From Sphacelaria rigidula (Eukaryota > Phaeophyceae > Sphacelariales): a stretch of 22,613 nucleotides of DNA. A program made the position numbers and the translations under genes. The notes beneath the pieces are model-generated. The model worked only from the letters and a program-made list of their open reading frames with translations, ran no database searches and was not told where the DNA came from. Below are positions 18,599 through 22,613 of this stretch, piece by piece; position 1 is the stretch's first letter, and every line of letters starts with the position of its first letter. The stretch lies in assembly GCA_964200075.2 (NCBI GenBank), contig CAXNAA020000324.1:1-22613 (forward strand), in the 5' to 3' direction.

Positions 18599-19639
18599 TT
18601 AACCCTTTTGGGACCAGACCCCCAGTAACACAGGGTTGACCCTGTGTTAGTGAGATAATTAAAAATAAGTCTTCGAGCGACCTGCCCAATCACGGCGAGG
18701 CGAAAATTTTCGACCAGACCCGAACGGCCAGCGCAGGGATTGTTGTCGAGTGTGATGCCACCGCAAAGATCGTGTGGAGGCCCTATCCCTGGCCCAGATA
18801 TGCCTCTCCAGGTTTCCAAGTGCAGGATGGTCGCGGCTTGGTTTTTTGGTATAACTTGCTCTCAGTATACCGTTCCCGAGTTTTTCCGGAGTGTTTTTGG
18901 GTCCCAATTCTTTACTAAAACGTGGTAATTTACACCAACACAGGGCGGGCCGGAAAAAACCGGGAAGGAGTGTACATGCCACCATGTGGTCATTTTAACG
19001 AGGCACAAAATCCAGGTGGGCTGTGGAAAGACAAGAGGAGCTACCGTCATGAATTCTGCGTATCCCTCTGCGGATGACTTGCAGTGTGCAGTCCACATGG
19101 GTGTTAGTGGAATGGGATGACAAAGCTGTATATAGGCAGCTGATTCCGGTGGCTGAGAATTGCCCAGAACGTGCAAGGGAGTATGCAGCGGCAGCTGCTG
19201 CTTCAGTCGGAGAGGCATACCAGACTGTCCTGTACTAAGATGTTGTATGCATGCGCGCCGCAACTCTAATACCCTTCGAAGAGAATTTGCTGCATGCAAC
19301 AAGGTGGGAAATGGCGGAAATGCCGACCACAAGGGACCGTGTGGCAAGGTGATGGGGACAACAGTATCATCCAAAGCCACAAGTGGCGGGCGGCCCGCCG
19401 GTCGTCGCATCCTGTTGGAAGCTCTCTACCACGACCCATACTGCTTGCTAAATCACATGTACGCCACCTAATGCGCACCCTGCACCTGAAAATAGATTGG
19501 AACTTTCGGTCTCTGCCATAACCCTGCGGTTACATACGCGAATTTCAAGCGACACGCCACTGTCTCGTGCAGATGCCAGACACGTCATTCCTGACCAGCC
19601 TCATTGGTCGTTCTGGAGGCCCGGTCCCAAAAGGGTTAA
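18599..19639. mobile_element. 1.03-kb piggyBac-like non-autonomous element
   Basis: TTAA target copies are at 18599-18602 and 19636-19639. The ends CCCTTTTGGGACC (18603-18615) and GGTCCCAAAAGGG (19623-19635) are perfect inverted repeats of 13 bp, and weaker matching continues for about 10 more bases. A subterminal hairpin with TAACACAGGG arms and a TTGA loop is at 18626-18649. TTAA plus CCC/GGG termini are typical of the piggyBac superfamily. No piggyBac transposase motif was seen. An unrecognised broken frame lies at about 19053-19353. Confidence 0.88.
19053..19353 (+). pseudogene. Unrecognised coding-like remnant inside the TTAA element
   Basis: One frame reads WVLVEWDDKAVYRQLIPVAE and then CPERAREYAAAAAASVGEAY up to a TAA near 19238. 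It resumes in the same frame with MRAATLIPFEENLLHATRWE and ends at TGA near 19352. The composition looks protein-like, but I recognise no family. It could be a decayed transposase part, a captured host exon, or chance; an overlapping - strand frame of 182 codons (19410-18862) also exists and looks less protein-like. Confidence 0.3.
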
Positions 19640-19903
19640 GGACCAGGCATTTGTCATCAAGAGGCTCCTTCAGCTAAGAGCCTCAGGGAAAATATGTGCA
19701 CCCCTACCGTGGCATTGCTCTAGTACAGCTACGACTGAAGTGTTAATCGCCAAAACTCTTTTTTTTTTTTGAATCGACAAGGTACAGAGGAACTTCCCGA
19801 ACCAACCGCACTCGCAGCGTGACACTGTTGTGCAGAGACACCATTTCCATCTAGAGCTCTCGTTAACCCCTGGAAACACGGCAAACACTTGCTCACGTCG
19901 CAG

Positions 19904-20045
19904 GGCTTCAACGCGACAAAGTGGGCTGAAGACGGTTATGAAGTTTATGCTGCACTCGCCGGACCTCGGACCGGTGCTAGCCATGCAGGAGACAATCTTG
20001 CAGGCCCTGATCGGTGTGCTGAGGCGAAAGGGAACAGAGGTCGAG
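19904..20045 (+). CDS. IFRD family gene, exon 3
   Basis: The exon supplies residues 87-134 and opens the helical-repeat domain. It reads R-ASTRQSGLKTVMKFM, then an ETILQALIGVLRRKGTEVE helix pair. IFRD proteins have (S)TR..AL..L at this point, a hydrophobic helix with L..CLKKG/LKRG next, and a short acidic link. The acceptor is TCACGTCGCAG in phase 2, completing the Arg codon left by exon 2. Two phase-0 donors are possible, GAG/GTCGAG at 20040 and GAG/GTGCGC at 20046. The second is preferred because it makes the spacing from the Lys-Gly of this exon to the SVLC of the next equal to that in human IFRD1. Confidence 0.88.
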
Positions 20046-20508
20046 GTGCGCTATGGTGCGGTCCCGAGAACGAATTGAGGATCAGAGGAACGGCTCCTAG
20101 AACCTGAAAAATGCTTGGGCACTGTGGTAGCTTGCACGTTTCATGAAAAGAGTCTGCGCGAGTAAGATGCGATGGCTGCATATATGGGATGGGGAGAAAT
20201 TTTGTGTAATGTCGGCGTCATCTTGGTGGTTTTGTTTGTATATGCATTTTTTTATTCGATCATGTTTCATGCACCCGTCTTCTTCGTCCAACTCCATCCA
20301 GTTTTTAATCACACGCGAGTGTCCACCGTGCTCTTTAAACTGTGTGTGTGCGCATCATCATCGCTCGGTACCGTAGTTTCTTTCTGCGGGAAGAAAAAAA
20401 TATATATATATATAATCAACCGCACTCTTAGTTCGTGACCCCCCCGCCTCCCCCCGCCTCACCCTTCCCTGCATTGAAAAAAAAACGAAAAAAACTGCGC
20501 AAGAACAG
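20046..20508 (+). other. IFRD intron 3
   Basis: This 463-bp intron begins GTGCGC (or GTCGAG six bases earlier) and ends AAGAACAG. It contains an AT run at 20400-20414 and C-rich blocks near 20438-20460. No repeat element of note is seen. Confidence 0.75.
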
Positions 20509-20749
20509 GGTGTGCATGCCTTGCGAGCACTGTCGGTGCTGTGCGTGTGCATAGGTCCCGAGGAAGAAGACACCTTCAAGGCGCTCCGGAGACCTCTGCG
20601 TACCATCATCACGCGCAGCAAGCATCTCGGGGTACGCGTGGGCGCCGTGCACACTCTTGCCTTGGCTTGCTTCATCTGCTCCAGTGACGATGACAACACG
20701 AGCGAGACGCTGGACCTTTTGGCCGAGGTGTTCGGCCGGACGAGCGACG
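20509..20749 (+). CDS. IFRD family gene, exon 4
   Basis: The exon encodes residues 135-215, reading GVHALRALSVLCVCIGPEEE, then a helix with LRTIITRSKHL, the segment HTLALACFICSSDDDNTSET, and LLAEVFGRTSDG. The pattern A(L)xxLSVLCxxxG, then xxLxxxI, then CFIxxDD, then LExLFxxxxxxG is the core of the IFRD domain, with the SVLCVCIG helix closely matching animal proteins. The acceptor AG at 20507-20508 gives phase 0; the donor GACG, then GTACGT leaves phase 1. An alternative acceptor at 20503 would add two residues and require a different upstream phase. Identification of the family rests mainly on this exon and exon 5. Confidence 0.93.
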
Positions 20750-22125
20750 GTACGTATCTTCGTAGGTCTATGTGTCTTCAGGGAGTGTTTCCTTCTATTT
20801 TTTTTTTATTTCTCGGGTACGTCTATCAGTTATAGTGCGACAATCGATGGGTCAATCAGCACAATCTACACCTCGTGACACCCCACAACAGCGCCCATGT
20901 TGGCTTGACTGCCATCACTAGTGCTGCTGCTGCTGCTCGCGGGTACTCAGTGTGTTACGTCCCCGTCTCGGCCCGCCATGAGCGTGGTGGCCCTGTATCC
21001 CATGAGACAAGCAGAGGGCGAGGTCGATTACGAGTACAGTTCGTGTGTAGTCCGTACAGTTTTGTAGCGCAGTACAGACTGTCCATGCACCCACGTCTTG
21101 CAGAGACAAAAGTGTGCTGTACACACAAGGCTACACACAGTGCTACGACTGCAGCATTACTATCAGTACATACGATACAGCACCGTCTGTACTGCTGTCC
21201 GTGCTGTCCGTACAGTAAAGCGCTGAGTGCTGCGGAAAATCATTAACGTCAGTTCTGCATTCAATGAGTACAGCAAGCCGGTGCGCTTATCAATAGTCTT
21301 GCGTCATGCAGCTCGCCATATACTGCTCAGTCAATGTTACAGTACAGTACGTACAGTACACCACGGCACAACAGTAGTTCGCTGTGTCTCTCGCGCACCC
21401 CAGAAGTTAGAAATCCTATCCACACGCCTTGTATAAAACGATGAAAACTGCTTTGCCGATTTTGATAACATCTTGGGCACAAGGCAACAGGTGCTTTGAA
21501 ATAAAACATTGGACAAGCACTCTAACCGATCCCCCAAGGATTCAGCCGTGGTCTCATAATTGATGTACCCGAGACAATGTAAACAGTATGGGTGTCGATG
21601 TTACGAGGAAATGCGAAAGGACGGTTTTGTGGAAATAGATCTATTGAGGAGCCATGAATAGGGAAATATCTTCCCCGGGCATCACAGATACGGTACGTGC
21701 TAGTTCTTTCATTTTGAAGAACTGGAGCTTGATGATCTCTCTAATTTTAACCGAACTCTTTTTTTTTTTTCAAGGACCGATTTGCAACGAGTGAGTCCCT
21801 GGCGGAAGCAAAGGTTTCAGCACATTGATGAAGCACACACCTCTCATATTTTGGGTTGCTGCCGATCCGCATGGGTGGTGAGCGATGCGAAGATCGGTGA
21901 CCTGCCGATCCCTGTGCGTGTTTCAATGAGGTCAGAGGGTTAGCACGTTTGTATTCGACGATCCACTTCAGTCGTTGAGCGCCGGGCCTCCTCTCGGTAC
22001 AACATTTTGGCTGACAGACTCACGGGATATCTGCGATTATGCACTATACTACAAATGTTTTGACATATGTGTAACGATAATGATTTTGATCATGATAGTG
22101 GTGATGGTGATGACTTCAAACGCAG
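20750..22125 (+). other. IFRD intron 4, with a GTACAG-rich block
   Basis: The 1376-bp intron starts GTACGTAT and ends AAACGCAG. Between about 21030 and 21360 it has around ten GTACAG or CTGTAC sites (for example 21032, 21054, 21345-21358), similar to those in the repeat cluster at 7.8-8.9 kb. The open frame at 20875-21246 shows no domain. Confidence 0.8.
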
Positions 22126-22520
22126 GGTTGGATGTACCAGATGAACTAGTGGCGGCCGCTCTTTCCGGTTGGGGGCTCCTAGCCACGACGGTATCCCGCG
22201 CGTGGGTGGCAACCCGCATGACGATCCAACACTTGAAACTCTTCCGAGATCTTTTGGGGAGCAACGACATGGATGTCAGGATAGAGGCTGGCGAAAACCT
22301 CGCTCTCCTGTACGAGAGCCGTCTGATTCTCGGACTTGCGGGGACGGAGGGCGCCCTCGAGGAAGGAGAGGAGGAGGATATTGTTGAGGACGACGATGGT
22401 GATGGGGGTGGTGGTGATGGTGGGGAGGAAGCAGTGGAGGATGACGCTGTTGATTTGACGGTGCTTTGGGAGGAAGTGGTGGAGGAGATGAAGGGCTTCA
22501 TCACCGACAGCAGCAAAAAG
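22126..22520 (+). CDS. IFRD family gene, exon 5 (gene continues)
   Basis: The exon encodes residues 215-346. The splice completes a Gly codon and reads LDVPDELVAAALSGWGLLAT, then a helix ending HLKLFRDLLGSNDMDVRIEA, then GENLALLYESR. The motif W(A/G)LL.(T), a hydrophobic L..LL, then D(V)(N/D)(V/M)RIAAGE(S/N)LALL(F/Y)E is the best known signature of the IFRD domain and is nearly complete here. An acidic, glycine-rich insert (about 22350-22445) separates it from LWEEVVEEMKGFITDSSKK, where relatives have L...L..L(A)(T/S)(D/E)..K. The frame meets a donor AAG, then GTGACT at 22521 in phase 0. The C-terminal IFRD region must lie downstream of the window. IFRD proteins are helical-repeat regulators; animal IFRD1 acts as a transcription co-regulator and IFRD2 has been found on idle ribosomes, so the role in this organism is not fixed. 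Confidence 0.93.
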
Positions 22521-22613
22521 GTGACTTTTCTGTTTTGCTCTCCCCCCCCCCCCCCCCCCCGCACGAGGCGCTCTGGACGGTGTCGTGATCAGGTGGAAAC
22601 CCGCGGCCCGGAA
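22521..22613 (+). other. Start of IFRD intron 5
   Basis: After GTGACTTTTCTG the intron has a C19 run at 22542-22560. An AG lies at 22591-22592 (GATCAG), but the bases after it do not read as the expected basic KxRxxQRxxFR segment, so the next exon is probably outside the window. Confidence 0.6.

Larger units (their letters stand above)
12273..19903 (+). other. IFRD intron 2, 7.6 kb, filled with repeats
   Basis: The intron runs from GTGAAG to CACGTCGCAG. It holds at least three foldback repeats, a tandem duplication with an N gap, a LINE fragment, and a 1.03-kb TTAA element, each listed separately. The stretches 12273-13560, 13670-14510, 14990-15310, 15800-17530 and 18230-18590 contain no gene I can support. 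In the first of these, ATGTTGCAGTTGCT (12665-12678) is inverted at about 12786-12799. Confidence 0.8.

Noticed and set aside
18862-19410. 182-codon open frame on the - strand
   Set aside because: It lies inside the TTAA element, has no recognisable motif, and runs through a degenerate region on both strands.
1-22613. CRISPR array, bacterial defence system or phage
   Set aside because: No short regular direct repeats with unique spacers, no operon layout, and clear eukaryotic introns.
22561-22613. Exon 6 of the IFRD gene starting after GATCAG at 22592
   Set aside because: The reading VETRGPE does not match the basic segment expected next; the window ends too soon to decide.

Overview
This is a window of nuclear genomic DNA from a eukaryote, rich in introns and transposons. 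I see no bacterial operon, rRNA gene or CRISPR array. Two 10-base N runs (8233-8242 and 15400-15409) show it comes from a draft scaffold. The mix of a conserved eukaryotic gene split by long introns, non-LTR retrotransposon relics, TTAA-flanked DNA elements and foldback repeats would suit a brown alga or another stramenopile. That assignment is inference; the sequence alone does not settle it.

The main host gene lies on the + strand from 11693 to the right edge. I assembled five exons (11693-11705, 12026-12272, 19904-20045, 20509-20749, 22126-22520) whose splice phases agree at every junction. They encode the first 346 residues of an interferon-related developmental regulator (IFRD) family protein; the C-terminal exons lie beyond the window. 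A second host gene points the other way: a 133-base first exon at 11193-11061 (- strand) encodes the first half of a ubiquitin-like domain. The two start codons are 499 bases apart and probably share a divergent promoter. Later exons of the ubiquitin-like gene were not found.

Most of the rest is repeat DNA. From 3241 to about 6543 (+) lies a decayed LINE-type retrotransposon with AP-endonuclease, linker and reverse transcriptase regions. It is broken by stops and frameshifts, and a 118-bp TTAA-flanked foldback element has inserted into its RT region. A 212-bp two-copy tandem repeat sits just upstream (2521-2925), and a 240-bp inverted-repeat element abuts its 3' end (6548-6787). From 7.6 to 10.65 kb there is a dense cluster of related foldback repeats, a tRNA-derived SINE-like element (- strand), and a third TTAA-type element.

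Intron 2 of the IFRD gene is 7.6 kb long and holds several independent repeats: hairpins at 13579-13664, 14517-14982 (arms over 200 bp) and 15582-15790, a 116-bp tandem duplication across an assembly gap, a 3' fragment of a second LINE (18139-17541, - strand), and a 1.03-kb TTAA-flanked piggyBac-like element (18603-19635). The expansion of this host gene by nested mobile DNA is the main story of the window. I found nothing that looks like a new multi-gene system; the most unusual items are the intron bounded by a 12-bp direct repeat, the long intronic hairpin, and the TTAA element family in several size classes.
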